NCBI RefSeq assembly: GCF_000219625.1
Contig: NC_018217.1
Coordinates: 744,001-808,000 of the forward strand
DNA length: 64,000 nt
From: Zymoseptoria tritici IPO323
Lineage: Eukaryota > Ascomycota > Dothideomycetes > Mycosphaerellales > Mycosphaerellaceae
Direction: 5' to 3'
The translations under genes were made by a program, and so were the position numbers. Shown here in pieces: positions 53,555 to 63,977 of this stretch. Numbering within the stretch: position 1 is the first letter of the stretch; every line of letters starts with the position of its first letter. The notes beneath the pieces are model-generated. The model made no database searches. It saw only the letters and a program-made list of their open reading frames with translations, and was not told the DNA's origin.

Positions 53555-55579
53555 ATGTCTCACATCAGACCAAAAGCCAAATACATTCAACTCCACGTCA
53601 GCAGCGATGACACTGCATCCATTCGCCCTTCCTTCGATACCGAAATCACCACACGAGACTATGCAATCTCATCCTCCGACCGCCCCATGACATCCAGTGC
53701 GAGCTCGCGGCGAGCACTGTTGATCCCTCAGCGAACCTCTTCGCTCGCTTCCTCCAACTGGCGAGCCAATCTAGACCGCAAGCTGTACGCTTCGAGCTCT
53801 CAATCGACTCGCAACGCTGGTAGCCACCACTTCGACGCTACTCCAACTCTTGTGCGGACGCCGTGGGAGTTCGATCGAGGACGACCTGATTCGAGATGGA
53901 CCCGTACACCCTCCATCCGCGGCAGGCCGTCCACCTCAGCATCTCACTATTTCCGGACACTCGCTGAGCTGCCAAAAGAGATATATCAGACGATAGTGGA
54001 ACATTTGCAAGACGTGCACACATCACACAGCAACCGACTTGATGTCTCATCTTTACGGCGAGACTTACGGTCGATGTGCCTGGTCAACACCCAGTTGCAT
54101 CGGATCGCCCGGGCACAGCTCTATCGTGAGCTATACCTTCCCTCGAACAAGAGTCCGCCGAAACGTCGGTGGTCCTCGAAGATGACACGCTCCAGCTTGC
54201 GCATGCTGCTCGACACTATTAACCGCACGCCCGGTCTTGGATATCTCGTGCAGACAATACATATACCGCCTGCTATGCTGATGGAACTGGAGCAACAAGC
54301 ATTCCTTCCACTCGAGTCGACTTCCACACTCTCACTCCTCGAACACATCATTCGCGCATCGTACTCCCTGACTCACCTCACACCTTGGACTCCTCCCGCG
54401 ACACCATCAACCCGTCTCCTCATCGAAGCCCTTGCGAGCCGCACTCGCCTCAAGTTCCACTCATGGAACCTCGACTCTGCGCGGGCAACTTTACCCAACC
54501 TCTCCGACTTCCTCCACACCCATGACCAATGGCTGCATCTTTCCACTCTCTCGCTCGTAGCCGACCTCGGCGTTGACCTTGGCTTCGAGACTCTCCCTGA
54601 AGTCCTCGCCCGCCTCCCTCTCCTCCGCAATCTCGCTCTCCAAGGCCTGCACCCGTCCGACTTCAACTCCGCCTCGATCGCCTCCCTACCATCCCTCGCC
54701 ACCCTACGACTCGACTCCCTCCCCGCCATATCCGACGACGCTCTCCGCTTCCTCCCACGTTCAATCAAACATCTCCAACTTCTAAACCTCAACATCCTCT
54801 CCCTCCGCTCCATCCAACTGACTCTCCTCTCCCTCCCACGCCTGGACCATCTCACCGTAATCCAACAGACAGCACCAGAACCACAAGTCTCCTCACCTCT
54901 ACCGGATCCTTTCTCCTCCAATCACTGGGAGCAGACAACCATCAACCCCTTTCACCTGGTTTCACATTCCCTGACTCATCTCCACTGGCACTGCCTTCGA
55001 CCCGGAAATTCCCTCTCCTGCATCGCCTCTTCCATCACGCCGCCGGACTTCGCTTCCGTCCCGGCGCTCCCGGCTCTGCGGCAGGTCGTCGTGCCAGTCG
55101 ATGTCGACGGAAAGGTGCAAGCCGTTTGCCGACCTGTACCGCGGGTGCGGGTGACTCACGACGATGTGCTATTCCTGCAGAAATGGGAGGATAAACTTGA
55201 AGATGCCGCCTACGCAGAGCAATCAGGAGCAGATCAAGCAGCAGAGATACCGCGTGAAGGCAAAGACGGCGTCAACCGTACCACGACATCATCATTGCGT
55301 GCCGCGGGACTGTATGCTCAGATCCGCATCCGCGAGACGTCGCAGCGGAAAGTCGAGGATTTCAACAACGATGATGAGGGTCCGGCTGGGAAGGGTCTGG
55401 GCAGGGTGAATACCGGCGGCTCGGGCATGAAATTTGTGGTTTCGGATGATGGAGGGCAGGTGAAGGACGAGAGAGTTGTGGGCGGGTGGGTTGGAGTTGT
55501 GGATGGGAGGGTGGAGTACGTTTTGGATAGAGAGGTCGGGGTGGTGGAGAGTGTGAAGGGTGGGGTGGGGTGGTGGTAA
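53555..55579 (+). CDS. F-box/LRR-like protein
   Basis: A single exon of 674 residues. Residues 1-130 are Ser/Thr/Arg rich and disordered. An F-box-like helix pair follows: FRTLAELPKEIYQTIVEHLQ and LRSMCLVNTQLHRIARAQLY. Residues 210-500 contain leucine-rich repeats of irregular length (LHLSTLSLVADLGVD, LRNLALQGLHPSDF, LATLRLDSLPAISD, IKHLQLLNLNIL, LDHLTVIQ), as in F-box/LRR substrate receptors of SCF ubiquitin ligases. The C-terminal 150 residues are charged and Gly/Val rich. The substrate is unknown. The gene is flanked by a 2.2-kb gap upstream and a small secreted protein gene downstream. Confidence 0.8.
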   Translation: MSHIRPKAKYIQLHVSSDDTASIRPSFDTEITTRDYAISSSDRPMTSSASSRRALLIPQRTSSLASSNWRANLDRKLYASSSQSTRNAGSHHFDATPTLVRTPWEFDRGRPDSRWTRTPSIRGRPSTSASHYFRTLAELPKEIYQTIVEHLQDVHTSHSNRLDVSSLRRDLRSMCLVNTQLHRIARAQLYRELYLPSNKSPPKRRWSSKMTRSSLRMLLDTINRTPGLGYLVQTIHIPPAMLMELEQQAFLPLESTSTLSLLEHIIRASYSLTHLTPWTPPATPSTRLLIEALASRTRLKFHSWNLDSARATLPNLSDFLHTHDQWLHLSTLSLVADLGVDLGFETLPEVLARLPLLRNLALQGLHPSDFNSASIASLPSLATLRLDSLPAISDDALRFLPRSIKHLQLLNLNILSLRSIQLTLLSLPRLDHLTVIQQTAPEPQVSSPLPDPFSSNHWEQTTINPFHLVSHSLTHLHWHCLRPGNSLSCIASSITPPDFASVPALPALRQVVVPVDVDGKVQAVCRPVPRVRVTHDDVLFLQKWEDKLEDAAYAEQSGADQAAEIPREGKDGVNRTTTSSLRAAGLYAQIRIRETSQRKVEDFNNDDEGPAGKGLGRVNTGGSGMKFVVSDDGGQVKDERVVGGWVGVVDGRVEYVLDREVGVVESVKGGVGWW

Positions 55580-56069
55580 GATCTGTTGGAGGACGGGAAA
55601 GACATGGTGACTTCAAACCATGAAATTTGGTTGCGGCGGTGATGTGGTGTACAGCGAAATGATACCCGTGCGGCAGACGAAGTGCGAGCTGGCTTCGATC
55701 GATGATGCGAGACCTTGACTATCCGGCAGATAACTACCCAGACCTCTCCACAGAACCACGAATTCCCAAGCGCAGTCCTCACTTTCCCACCTCATCAAGC
55801 CGCCTTGCAGGGGTCCTGCGCAGCGTTGCAAGCTCCGTTCCCTCCATTGTCGTGGCCACCGATTTCGCAGCCCCAAACGCAATGGGCGGTCGAAGTGTTC
55901 GGAACGTCGAGAGGGCTCGAACCCTGTTCGTTGGCTCATCAGCACTCGCTCCCACCGCCGGAAGGAAAGAAGAAAACGAAAAACTCACCCGAAGGCAAGC
56001 GTCAACCATGGGTCGCTTGTAAGCACACTCGCAAGCGCGTTTCGGTTCGGTGCTCTGCAAGGCAAAAGG
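55580..56069. other. Convergent intergenic region
   Basis: About 490 bp between two convergent genes. Open frames on both strands cover parts of it but look like chance; a T-arm-like sequence was rejected as a tRNA. Confidence 0.45.
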
Positions 56070-56473
56070 TCAGCTGTGGTCAAGATCAAAGCATGGGTAC
56101 TTTGTGCGGCAGCTCACGTAGCAAGAGCAGAGGTTGTTCTGCGTGCACCCGAAGGCGTGCGTGCCCGCGAGGATGCATTCATCTGGAGGGAAGACGGTGC
56201 ACCAGTCGTCGCACATGGAATGGTCTGTGCACTGTGGAGGAGGGATATGGTCAGTCAAGTTCGGAGTCGGCAGGATTTGTAGGGTGAGCGCTTGGTGGAA
56301 CGTACGTAAGCCGTGTTGTCGGGATTCCAGAGGAACTGGTTGTTTCGCTTGTCCATTTTGTTCTTTGGGCGGACGCCGACTTGCTTGCCGTTGGGCCAGT
56401 CTTGCACGACGTAGTTGCACATGCCGGTGGCGAGGAGAAGGGAGAAGGTGAGGGCGATGGAAGAGGTCTTCAT
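56070..56473 (-). CDS. Cysteine-rich small secreted protein
   Basis: Two exons, complement(56070..56231, 56306..56473), with GTACGT donor and CCACAG acceptor, give 109 residues. The N-terminal 17-19 residues (MKTSSIALTFSLLLATGMC) are a signal peptide. The mature protein has a Lys/Asn-rich first half without cysteines, then nine cysteines in the last 47 residues (57, 63, 67, 75, 85, 91, 93, 97, 103), plus Cys19 at the cleavage region. Such size and cysteine density are typical of fungal effector candidates or secreted antimicrobial-type proteins. No family is recognised. The intron falls just before the first cysteine of the Cys-rich half, so each exon encodes a separate module. Confidence 0.75.
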
Positions 56474-59408
56474 TTTGGACGAGAGAGATTGATGGGTTGG
56501 GAGCTGTGCAAATGGAGGGAGATGTTGATGGAAGAAAGAGGAGTTGCAGCGGGAGATTGACTGCCTTTTGACAACGCATGATCCATGCGGAGCAGCGCCT
56601 ATAGGGTGATATTGAAGCGTCGTGCTTGTTGCGCTTCATGCTCCAAGTGAAATTGTGGTCATAGGAAACTACGGTATGGCCTGATGGTGATGCTGGATGC
56701 CTCATTTCCGCTCCTTGCTGGCGTCGAGTTCCACGTGAAACCTTCTCTCGCGAAAAGCCAATTTCTGACCAGACTGTCTGTACTAGCGTCACAACCTGTG
56801 CGATACAATGAACTCAGACAAGACTGTCGAGTGCGATATGCACGGAGTATCAGGCGTTCCTCATACTGTACCAAGTCGACTCCTCGTCAAGTTGGGGGCA
56901 GACCGGCATCCGATTGGAGGAAAATACTACAAAATGATACCTCCCGGATGGTTTCACTTCTCATCGGCTGTGTACAGCATGGAGAAATCGGAGTGCTGTC
57001 AGCTTTTGTAGGCCAGGAAAGATTCTGAGCGTCCATTGCTTCCAACCCTAGATCAGGCCCTAGAATCTCGAGCCAGATTTCTGAACGGTCCAAGCTCCGA
57101 AGCGCTGACAGGTTGTCTGGGCTCTCACGGTATGGACATGAGACCGCATGGGCTGATCAGTGATCGCATTCCCAGTGTTTCCGCAGGGTAAAATAACTGC
57201 CGACGGCAGTTTTAGGAGAACACGCGACAAACTCAACTTCGTGGCCCCAGACTCCAGCTGATTGTGCTTCTATCCAGACCTTGTCAACAACCGGCGCAGG
57301 GCCTCTGGATGTCTCTGAGACTCCGCGTGTCGACTGTGATTCAGTCGAGGACGGCAACAGCCTGCGAGCATGCTCGAGGAAGTATGTAGCAAAAGGAGCC
57401 CACGAATCAGGCTGAGCAGAATATCAAGCCGGATACCCACGTCTGGTCGGTCTTTCAAAGTAACTTGCCTTTGCCAGGCATCGAGCAAGATATCCCTTGA
57501 CTGTCGCAGTCTAGACTGAGTTCCACGGCGAATGCCGTCAAACCCCATCTGGTCATGGCCAACCCTGTTGATGATCGGGAGCGAGAACCCGGCACAGCCC
57601 ACGCTGCTCGACTCCAGGAGCTTGGACATGTTCCGAACAGCTCATCAGATGGTTTCCTCGAAACCATTGCCAGCGTGAGCATGTTCATACAGGACACCGC
57701 TGTCGAATGTCTGGTCCTGTGTGATTTCTGGTTGCCGCAGACTCCTGTCCGTTGACAAGATGTTCCTTTACCATCGGGCTGTCGACTCTGGGATCGGACC
57801 GGATGTCGACTCCAGAATGCCTCTCACGATAAGTCGGATGTGACGTCTCTTTCAGCTGTTTTCAAAGCATGAGTCCAGTTGGCGATAATTGAGGACACTC
57901 CTGCTCCACTCGATTTCTTTCTCTCGACGATCAAGCTAGAAAACAAGGCAGCGGAAGATAATCCGAGCGAGAGCCACCTCGACGTTCTACCGCATCCCAA
58001 CATGAAGCTCTCCACTCTTGCCATCGGCCTTCTCTTGCCTGCAGTCATCGCCATGCCGGTCGCCGACTCAAAGGCCGCTGAGCCGAACGTCCTCGGAAAA
58101 GCGATACAGAGCCATCAAGCCGTACCCTTGCGGTAACCTTGGACTCCTGCGATGAGAGTTTCGAAAGCCTTGGCAGAGTTGCAAGGCGTAGTGCGTCTTG
58201 AACGCCAAAAGCAAGCTTGGAGACGACTGACTGGACGGGCCACTGCACAGACGAGTATGTTGAGCCACTGGTCTCAGGTCCCGTTCTCGTCATCGTCAAG
58301 CTTGCGCTTGAACACTCAAGTCTAGCAAAGCCTTGTACGTGAGAAGAAGCGTCTTCCTACTGGAGATCTCGGATGTCGTCTTTGTTCGACCCTGGAAGAG
58401 CAACGGATGCTGGCTTTGTCGGAGAATATGAGACAGCTTTCTGGATTGGACGCTATCACAGATGGTATCAGTTGGGACGGCGGATATGGCTAGGTCGGAT
58501 TTGGTTGTCAAAGACCATGTATTCGAGTGTACTTTTGTCTTGAGTCCTGCATTCGGTCTGGCTTTGCCCTCCTTTGCCTCACCGGTGACTCTCCGCGAAC
58601 CCCATCGTATCAGCTCGTCGGCGCACCAGTGGGGAGTTCTGCGGTCGCTAGGAGTCCAGATCGTCCGAGTGTGGACTTCGGCGCAAGGCTGGTCTCAATT
58701 GTGGTTGGCTGTGCGTGTTCTTAGTCAAAGCTGGCGCGTTTGAAGGCCCTCTGTGAATGAACACTTGCGGCCTGAGACTGACTCTCCTTCGCTGTATGAT
58801 ACGAATGGGCATCGTCAGAGCTGCTTGCGGTGGCCACTCCGGGCACATGTCGCGGACATGGTCGTATTCAAGCCTATCGATGACGGCGACTCGTCCACAG
58901 CTACTGCTCTGTACGCTGTCAGCACTGCCGGCGACGCTTACGTTTCGGTGCTGTGCAACTTTGCCAATTGCGCGGCGAGCAAGCTGTTCATCGTGAACAG
59001 CCAGGAGGGTCTGGATGCGCTGTCGACCAAAGACTCGACGTATATTGTTACCGGCGCGACAGTGAGCGACTGCACACCTGTGGGTCTCATTTATGGCAGC
59101 AGCCAGTCAAGTCCAAGTTCTTGGGCCTGTCTGGGGCATAGACGGTGAAAAATGCTTGAAATGAGTTCCGAGATTTGGAGTATTCTGCTGTACATTTATC
59201 CTCAATCAATTGCGTATCGAGACTGCATTGTCTGGTGTCCCAGTCATCTTGATCAACACCCACACCGTATGTGTGGCAACCGCATGAGAGTTCGAGTGTG
59301 CACAGCTTGTATTGCTATGAATGAGTTGCTACTTGCGTCTCGCAAATGTGCGGTTCCCGCCCATGCATCAGTCGCTACCAGCAGAAAGATGAACGAAGAG
59401 CTCGTTCC
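56474..59408. other. Large gene-poor region
   Basis: About 2.9 kb, the longest gap in the window. Apart from a possible decayed secreted-protein gene at 58003-59148 no coding signal is convincing. Base composition is not obviously different from the neighbours. Confidence 0.5.
58003..59148 (+). pseudogene. Possible decayed or unassembled secreted-protein gene
   Basis: At 58003 an ATG opens MKLSTLAIGLLLPAVIAMPV, a good signal peptide, but the frame stops after 44 codons. A second stretch with coding character, about 97 codons ending at 59148, contains ALYAVSTAGDAYVSVLCNFA and STYIVTGATVSDCTPVGLIY. Between them frames break repeatedly, with pieces such as TDWTGHCTDEYVEPLVSGPV in one frame and TGDSPRTPSYQLVGAPVGSS in another. 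I could not find splice sites that join these into one protein. It could be a pseudogene, two gene remnants, or a gene whose introns I mis-see. Family unknown. Confidence 0.3.
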
Positions 59409-61538
59409 TTACGGAAGGCTCAGATACAACTTAAGCAGCTTTTGGTAGTCCGGTACCCCAAGCCCAGTAGGAAGGTCCCAACCCGGTGCGGCAGAAAAGC
59501 CAGTGGTATCACACCCCGGATTGCTCCCCGATACCACATCCCTGAAAACTTCCGGGTGAGCGTACAAGACTTCGTGAACCAATCCCAGCGCCGGATTGGG
59601 CTTTCCGGCTTTTCGTCTCTCGTCCACGATGCGAGCCAACATGACACCCACGAGTTGACTGGCTAGACTTGACCCACCACTTTGATCTCGATCTCCGTCA
59701 TGCCACCTCCCGACTGGGCCAGCATTAGCCGCGATGTCAGGGTAGGCACGTCCGTTCCGGTTGTACCACCCTTTTTCATTGTTCAGACCGGCGCCGGTGT
59801 AGTATGGCAAGCCCGGGTCATGTTGTTCCAGGTAAGCGTCGACCACCGCTTTTTGATAGGAAGGTCTTGGGTGAATATTGGAGAATCCCGCTCCGGATGC
59901 GAAGGAGTCGGTCCACGGTTGTGTTCCCGTTGGGCCGTCTTGCCAAACGACTTCCGGATCCTTCTCCGTCTTGCCTGCCTCGATCATCGTTGCTCCCACC
60001 ACCAAGACCCAAGGACAACCATTCGGGTGAGAGTAGGCGAATCTGCCTCTTGCGCACGATTTGCCCTTGCTATACCCAACTCCATCGTCTCCCGCGGCGA
60101 AGACAAAGGTCACGCCTTGAAGACTGAGTTTCAAAATCTCGGCACATTGGCGCTGTGCGTAAGCCTGCGTGTGCTCGCCGTCGTCTCCTAGAAAGGAGTA
60201 ATAGGACGACGCAATCACAGCGGGAGGCTTGAAGGTGCCGCATTGATATGGCTTCCTGTAGAGAGCCCAGTCTTTGGCATCCGTTGCTTCTGGGTCGTGT
60301 GGATCGTTGTTTGGATACACAGGGTCGAGTTTGGGATCGTTACCGCAGATCCCGTTGGCGCAGGAGGTACACTGGGAAGAGGTTAGCTTCAGCTGAGATC
60401 GCGTTATAAGGTCTAAGAGTATGGTTTTTGAACGAGCTTGAAGCCTTCTGTCCTCCAGAGTACTTACGTAACTGCCATCGATAGCGTCCAGTACTGGCCC
60501 GAGCAGTCCAATGTCGCGATTTTGCGCGTAGTACTCGTCGTCAATTTGGATGTTGACAACTTGGTTGGGATGATAGAACGGTATCGTTTGCTGCAGGTCT
60601 AGAGCATTCTCTGTCCCGTAAGAAGCATTGGCGGGCCAAAGCAAAAGCTCGCTGGCGCGAAGACCGCCGTCGATCGAAACAAAAGTTGGACCTGTGCCTT
60701 GGGGTATCCGATCGGGCAGAAATTCATTCCAGTACTTGTCGAGGTCAGATTGCAGATAGTAATTGCCCTGCTGCCATGTTCCGAAATCGCTCTGAGTTTT
60801 GGTGGCATGTGTCAGCTCAGGGAACGGAAAGTTGAGCAGGGTGGATATGCATGCAGGCGTGGCTTCTTTGGCACAGCCAGTCGCATGTTGGTTCGTGGCG
60901 GCTCTTCGCTGGTTGTCTGGGTACGTTGGTTCCCTTTTCCGGGAGACAGCTTTAGTTACGTCCCGACGACGTTTGCGATGGGACGCCGGCATGGGCTGCA
61001 TGACCACGCCCGGCTTGACGAAGTCAATCGAGTCCGCGAGATGTCGAGGTACATGGATGCGATCTGTACCAACCAGACTCCGGCCTTCAAGATCATGGAA
61101 CTCATGGTAGTCGGTATGGAAGAGAGCCTCTGCTACATCAGCCGAAGCTCCGAACACCAGCCACTGCTTGTTCTCCGAGTGGGTAACCGTGTGACGTGGC
61201 ACGCCGGCGGACTCCAGCCAGAGCAAGACAGCTTTGACGGACTTAGCTGGAGGTTGAAACGCTTCGATGACCTCTTCCGGGGTCCAGAATTTGGCGAAGT
61301 TTGGGGATGTCGGGGCCGAGATTTCTTTGAGCCAGTCCTCGGCTTGGTGCATATTCTGCTGCTTGAGCGCGATCTTCATCACGAGAGGCGTTTCTGGATG
61401 TAGGCGGTCTCGTTTGGCGAGACTCGATCGTTCAACATCTCGTTCTTCGTGGAGGACATGGCTTCCGGAGATCAATCGGCCGTGGACCAGCGCGGGTGCT
61501 AACGAGCATGCGGCTGCCCAAAATGGCACCCAGAGCAT
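59409..61538 (-). CDS. Secreted S53 peptidase (sedolisin, tripeptidyl-peptidase-like)
   Basis: Two exons, complement(59409..60371, 60468..61538), give 677 residues. A signal peptide (residues 1-20, ending ALVHG) is followed by a propeptide with WLKEISAPTSPNFAKFWTPE, typical of pro-kumamolisin activation domains, and a basic processing region (SHRKRRRD, NQRRA) near 187-212. The catalytic domain shows Glu310 and Asp314 (TENALDLQ), the oxyanion Asp452 (FAAGDDGVG) and Ser591 in SGGSSLAS, a variant of the usual SGTSAS. C-terminal GWDLPTGLGVP is the calcium-site region. Such enzymes digest proteins at acidic pH outside the cell, for nutrition or host interaction. The 96-nt intron has a GTAAGT donor and TCCCAG acceptor, is a multiple of three and lacks stops. 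Confidence 0.92.
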   Translation of the reverse strand: MLWVPFWAAACSLAPALVHGRLISGSHVLHEERDVERSSLAKRDRLHPETPLVMKIALKQQNMHQAEDWLKEISAPTSPNFAKFWTPEEVIEAFQPPAKSVKAVLLWLESAGVPRHTVTHSENKQWLVFGASADVAEALFHTDYHEFHDLEGRSLVGTDRIHVPRHLADSIDFVKPGVVMQPMPASHRKRRRDVTKAVSRKREPTYPDNQRRAATNQHATGCAKEATPACISTLLNFPFPELTHATKTQSDFGTWQQGNYYLQSDLDKYWNEFLPDRIPQGTGPTFVSIDGGLRASELLLWPANASYGTENALDLQQTIPFYHPNQVVNIQIDDEYYAQNRDIGLLGPVLDAIDGSYVSTLEDRRLQARSKTILLDLITRSQLKLTSSQCTSCANGICGNDPKLDPVYPNNDPHDPEATDAKDWALYRKPYQCGTFKPPAVIASSYYSFLGDDGEHTQAYAQRQCAEILKLSLQGVTFVFAAGDDGVGYSKGKSCARGRFAYSHPNGCPWVLVVGATMIEAGKTEKDPEVVWQDGPTGTQPWTDSFASGAGFSNIHPRPSYQKAVVDAYLEQHDPGLPYYTGAGLNNEKGWYNRNGRAYPDIAANAGPVGRWHDGDRDQSGGSSLASQLVGVMLARIVDERRKAGKPNPALGLVHEVLYAHPEVFRDVVSGSNPGCDTTGFSAAPGWDLPTGLGVPDYQKLLKLYLSLP

Positions 61539-63181
61539 GTTGAGCGAGGAAGCAGCAGTGGTCGCCTGGAGACAGCGTCTGTCCGAAATGGCGGGTCGGG
61601 CAATGTACTTATCCTTGGGGTCGAGATGACTTTACAGCGATTAACTTCCCTGCTTCCCCAGATCGTACCATGAGGGCTACTGCATTCCAATAGTCTGGCG
61701 GTAAGGTGCTCCGATGTCCCAATGACCGAGTAGAATGTCGCGGCAGAGGTGTGAAGTAGATTGCATGTCCGTGCGAACCTGGTATGAAATCCAAAGCCAA
61801 CCGGGGCTCGAGAATAACCCTGTTGGCGGAGGCTGTGCCCTTGTACCTGGCAAATTAGACCACGTGTATGCTGGGATGTCACCAAGAGGGTGTTCTCCCA
61901 ATCCACGTATCCGCTTGCCAGCTATGCGGATGACCTGCTCCTTGACGACTTCACGGACCATGTGCGCTGGATCACGGCGACTTCCAGAAGGATTTACTGC
62001 AGAAAAGCTGAATCAGCGTACGGATCGATCAAGCCGGGTACCTGGAAACGTGGTCGGGATTGCCCCGTGTCAGCTCGTGGCCTCACGTATAGCTCAGACG
62101 CTAGCAGTCTGATGCGACGATGCAGGCTGATGTGGTTGGTGTGAAAAATCTCAGAGACTTGCTTCGCCTCGGCCGCAGCAAAGTCAAACGACCGATGCCC
62201 TGCACTCCATAGAATAAGCGAAGTGATATGCTGGCTCGTAGGTCGGCAGCGGAGAATGCACGACTTCAAGGGCGAGAGAGAATGCTGCGCGGCGTTGCAA
62301 GAGTTTCTTCCCATGTATTACTGGACTGTAGCGTCACAAAGCTTCTCCGTTCCGATCAATTGCGCACATCTGCGTATGATGTCCGCAATGCAATGTCAGC
62401 GATGTCATGGAATAGCCCATCTCAGGCAGTCTCGCCAGACCGCCGATAGGCTCGAGGGTCTCGACCGGGGAGTGAGTCGACCACTTCCTCGCGGCGTCTT
62501 TCAAACCCTTGACTATCTTGTCAAGGCACCATACTACCGCGGTCAACGAAATGATTTCCGAGATTCCTGATGGCATAAGGCGAAGCATACTGACCGCCTC
62601 TGCAATGAGAAGGGACTGGCAACCTCTGAAGCCATCGGACCTGCGACTTCAGCTTTGCCCATGCCGGCGGTCCTCTGCAGGTATCAAACGACCAGCAAAG
62701 GCCGAGACAATGGACTTAAAGTATACTTCCTGTGCTTCCACGTGGACGAGCCTCTTAAGCCACCACCATGCCGGGCATGGTCTGATCTCCATCAGCGCCT
62801 CCGATGGCGGCGACGAAACATAGCTGACACTTTTGTGGCAACCAACTCATGTCGTCCTTCCAATGAGGTCTGTCTGTGCATCTTTGCTGTGGTGATGTTG
62901 ATAGCACGGCGGAGGTCAAAATTTCCAAGGACGAAAGACAAGTTTCGTGCCTGAAGAATTCACGCTAGACCTACAGTGCGGACAGAGCGATGACGCCGAC
63001 GGCATGGTTCCTGATGAGACCCAGTCGCGGTTGATCTGGTCGGCGATGTGACGGATCAGTCGCTTCTCCATGTTTTGCTGCGGTCCTTCGAGGTCACAGA
63101 GCTTTTGGTAGTGCCGGGCGATGTCGATGTCGTCCATGCAGCCATCGGTGTACTGGCACAGCGTGCCGGACGCCAGATCGA
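61539..63181. other. Large intergenic region, no gene seen
   Basis: About 1.6 kb between two minus-strand genes. It should hold the sedolisin promoter. Several frames overlap, none convincing. Confidence 0.5.
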
Positions 63182-63558
63182 TCATGGCCAGCTTCTCTCA
63201 ATCGCCAGTCTCCATAGCGCTACCTGTAGATTCAGAGAAAGACGGGTGGTGCCGGCTGGTGAGAGCCAAGTCATCCCAGGAGTCGAGGCCGCGCCACAGC
63301 TTAAAGGTGGTGATGTTCAGACGCACGTCGTAGTAGCCATCAGCAGTGATGGAGGTGATGATAGCTTCATCGGCTTGGACCTAATTGACCAGGCACAGGA
63401 GTGCCATACCAGCTGCGACCCAGTACACGCGCCCAGAACGTAGAGTTGACAGATTTGTATTGCTGCCGGTAGAGAAAGTAGTCTGTTGCGAGATATGTCA
63501 CAATGAAGAGAGTGATTGTTGTTTTTCTGGATCTGCGGTCGAGTGGTCCTCCGGGCAT
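63182..63558 (-). CDS. Possible small membrane protein
   Basis: Tentative three-exon model, complement(63182..63223, 63327..63380, 63427..63558), giving 75 residues. Exon 1 encodes a basic start (MPGGPLDRRSRKTT) and a hydrophobic segment TITLFIVTYLATDYFLYR. Introns of 46 and 103 nt have donors GTACTG and GTGCGT and acceptors ATTAG and TACAG. The spliced end reads ADEAIITSITADGYYDVALW, then RLAIERSWP and stop. The coherence of the joined tail supports the model, but the first intron is very short. A downstream frame at 62916-63185 overlaps the proposed stop and is probably unrelated. No family recognised; a small organelle or ER membrane protein is possible. Confidence 0.35.
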
Positions 63559-63779
63559 GATGGCGGCGGTGGAAAGGCGACGGCCTTCCTTTCGATGCTT
63601 TTCAATGTTTTATTGATTTGGGATGGAGAGAGGAAGGATTGGAAGCCTTGGAGATATGAGTTGTTTTCTCCGCAATGCAAGTCGTGCTAGCGGGAGAGCA
63701 ATACGAGATCCGCCTGTGATGCTGCCGATTGAGGCCTATTCTCATTCCTGAAAGGGTCGGGACGCCAAGACTTCTATAA

Positions 63780-63975
63780 ACCCTAAAATCCAATACTTTC
63801 AAGAGGTTACTAACATCACTTCTGCATCTACCACACTATCCATACACGACCTATTATTATTAGCGATACCACAATCGAAAGCTCTTATCGCAACGAGCAT
63901 ACTAAACTAACATTCGTTAAATTCGGCTAACCCGTTCTTAAGCTATCGCCGTCGCCGCTCTACACTATGCCTCCC
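63780..63975. other. AT-rich, TpA-rich stretch at the window edge
   Basis: The sequence becomes AT-rich and full of TA dinucleotides (CTATTATTATTAGCG, CTAAACTAAC, GTTAAATTCGGCTAA) compared with the GC-balanced DNA before it. Such a shift in filamentous ascomycetes often marks repeats altered by repeat-induced point mutation. No element is identifiable from this short piece. Confidence 0.45.
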
Positions 63976-63977
63976 CT

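Noticed and set aside
55890..55935. A T-arm-like sequence (AGGGTTCGAGCCCT on the minus strand) suggesting a tRNA
   Set aside because: With the standard seven-base loop the stem does not pair, and no acceptor or anticodon arm can be drawn.
55715..56287. A 190-codon plus-strand frame antisense to the small secreted protein gene
   Set aside because: It is a mirror frame over the cysteine-rich gene, whose signal peptide and intron are far better supported.
62916..63185. An 89-codon minus-strand frame as a further exon of the small membrane protein
   Set aside because: Joining it would need a 27-29 nt intron, too short for this genome; the alternative splice gives a coherent stop.
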